From Myxococcota bacterium (GTDB lineage Bacteria; Myxococcota_A; UBA9160; PR03), in assembly GCA_030066475.1 (NCBI GenBank), contig JASJBO010000111.1:1-13291 (forward strand): DNA of 13,291 nucleotides, written 5' to 3'. The notes under the pieces were generated by a model. That model saw nothing but the letters and a program-made list of their open reading frames with translations, was not told the DNA's origin and did no database searches. The translations under genes were made by a program, and so were the position numbers. Shown one piece after another: positions 12,215 through 13,291 of the stretch. Each line of letters opens with the position of its first letter. Within the stretch, counting starts at the first letter, position 1.

Positions 12215-13291
12215 TTGACGGAGGTCGGATCGTCGCGGCTCACGTTCGGCGGGCTCGCGACCGGGGTCGACACGGCGGCGATCGTCGACGCGCTGATCGA
12301 CGTGCAGCGCCAGCCCCTCCTGCGCCTCCAGGACGATCGCCGGGGGATCGTCCGGCAGCAGGACCTGCTGCGGCAGCTCAACACCCTCGTCCTCGACCTG
12401 CGCGAGGCCGCGCGCGCCATCGACAACCAGAGCGCCTTCCTCACCGGCCCGTCGCTGAACGAGGAGCTCCTCGCGCTGACCGCCTCCTCCTCGGACGAGG
12501 GCGTGCTGGTCGCCAGCGCGGACGACGGCGCGGCGCTGTCCGGCAGCTTCGACGTCACCGTCGGCCAGGTGGCGACCGGCAGCCGCCGCATCAGCGCGGC
12601 CTATGCCTCCGCCGCGGACGTGGTCGGGCAGGCGGGCGACACGGTCTCGATCGCCTACGGGGGCGCCGCGAGCATCGACTTCACGCTCACCGCGGGCACC
12701 ACCCTGGAGCAGGTCCGCGACGCGATCAACCTCGACGCGAACAACGACGGCAGCGTCCGCGCGGACCTCCTGGACGACGGCCAGGGCGGCGTGCGGCTGA
12801 TCCTGTCGGGCACGAAGACCGGGAGCGCGAACGACGTCAGCGTCACCACCACGGTCCTCGGTCCCGGCGGCGTGCCCTTCCTCGACGCGGACCTGAGCGA
12901 GGACGCCCAGGACGCCCAGCTCACGGTCTTCGGCGTCGCCATCACCCGGCCCGGCAACGAGATCGCGGACGCGATCCCCGGGCTGACCCTCCAGCTCAAG
13001 GGCGACGGGGACGCCACGGTCGATCTCTCGCGCGACGACGAGGCGATCGCGTCGCGCCTCCAGACCTTCGTGGACGCCTACAACGCGATCCTCGACTTCT
13101 CGGACCGGCAGACGCAGGTCGACGCCGACACGCAGCGCGCCGGGCCGCTCTCCGGCGACTTCACCATGCGGACCTCGGTGCAGACGATCCAGACGATCGC
13201 GACGGACCTGTACGCGTTCACCGACAATCCGTTCCAGTCGCTCTCCCAGATCGGCGTCGGCTTCGACGCCAATGGCCGCCTCTCGCTGGAT
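12215..13291 (+). CDS. fliD: FliD, filament cap protein (3'-truncated by window edge)
   Basis: The first 359 codons of FliD (HAP2), the cap under which flagellin polymerises at the filament tip. The frame is open to the last base of the window. The N-terminal domain has SRLTFGGLATGVDTAAIVDALIDVQRQPLLRLQDDRRGIVRQQDLLRQLNTLVLDLREAAR, typical of FliD_N. LSGSFDVTVGQVATGSRRIS, LTAGTTLEQVRDAIN and LILSGTKTGSANDV follow, and then the FliD_C opening with IPGLTLQL, RLQTFVDAYNAIL and LSQIGVGFDANGRLSLD. The start is a TTG at 12215, six bases after CAAGGGAG (12201-12208); no ATG or GTG is better placed. It follows the two fliC hairpins by 28 bases and has no promoter of its own in that gap. fliS would be expected next. 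Confidence 0.94.
   Translation, partial: MTEVGSSRLTFGGLATGVDTAAIVDALIDVQRQPLLRLQDDRRGIVRQQDLLRQLNTLVLDLREAARAIDNQSAFLTGPSLNEELLALTASSSDEGVLVASADDGAALSGSFDVTVGQVATGSRRISAAYASAADVVGQAGDTVSIAYGGAASIDFTLTAGTTLEQVRDAINLDANNDGSVRADLLDDGQGGVRLILSGTKTGSANDVSVTTTVLGPGGVPFLDADLSEDAQDAQLTVFGVAITRPGNEIADAIPGLTLQLKGDGDATVDLSRDDEAIASRLQTFVDAYNAILDFSDRQTQVDADTQRAGPLSGDFTMRTSVQTIQTIATDLYAFTDNPFQSLSQIGVGFDANGRLSLD

Noticed and set aside
1..13291. CRISPR array, tRNA or rRNA gene, insertion sequence or phage attachment site.
   Set aside because: No regularly spaced direct repeats, cloverleaf-like sequence, transposase gene or terminal inverted repeats were seen. The region reads as a continuous flagellar cluster.

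Overview
The window is a very GC-rich (roughly 70% or more by eye) stretch of a flagellar gene cluster. The order flhF-flhG-(small gene)-flgF-flgG-flgA-flgH-flgI-flgJ-flgN-flgK-flgL-csrA-fliW-fliC-fliD matches late flagellar clusters of deltaproteobacterial lineages (Desulfobacterota, Myxococcota and relatives). The L- and P-ring genes show a Gram-negative envelope. The species cannot be named from this sequence.

Layout. (1) 1-1573: the 3' part of flhF (polar SRP-like GTPase), flhG (MinD-like ATPase) and an unrecognised 67-aa gene, joined by four-base GTGA overlaps and followed by a small terminator-like hairpin with a T-rich tail. (2) 1718-9760: a consensus sigma-54 promoter, then a tightly packed operon for the rod (FlgF, FlgG), P/L rings and their chaperone (FlgA, FlgH, FlgI), a short rod cap protein (FlgJ), the hook-filament chaperone (FlgN), the hook-filament junction (FlgK, FlgL), and the regulators CsrA and FliW. 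(3) 9733-10869, minus strand: an Eis-like GNAT acetyltransferase gene, tail-to-tail with fliW. (4) 10870-11279: a non-coding divergent control region with a near-perfect sigma-54 promoter on each strand (one for the acetyltransferase, one for flagellin), two dyads between them, and a roughly 150-nt structured flagellin leader. (5) 11280-13291: a short flagellin gene, two back-to-back hairpins, and the 5' part of fliD, which runs off the window.

How it works together. The sequence suggests a sigma-54-driven hierarchy in which even flagellin has a -24/-12 promoter. The usual sigma-28 pair is missing from its customary places: no fliA after flhG and no flgM between flgJ and flgN. Flagellin output is probably also set after transcription: the fliC leader carries one hairpin with ACGGA in its loop and a second possible hairpin with the Shine-Dalgarno AAGGAGGA in its loop, the layout expected for CsrA repression relieved by FliW, and csrA and fliW lie just upstream. 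The most unusual element is the acetyltransferase gene, whose own consensus sigma-54 promoter suggests it belongs to the flagellar regulon.
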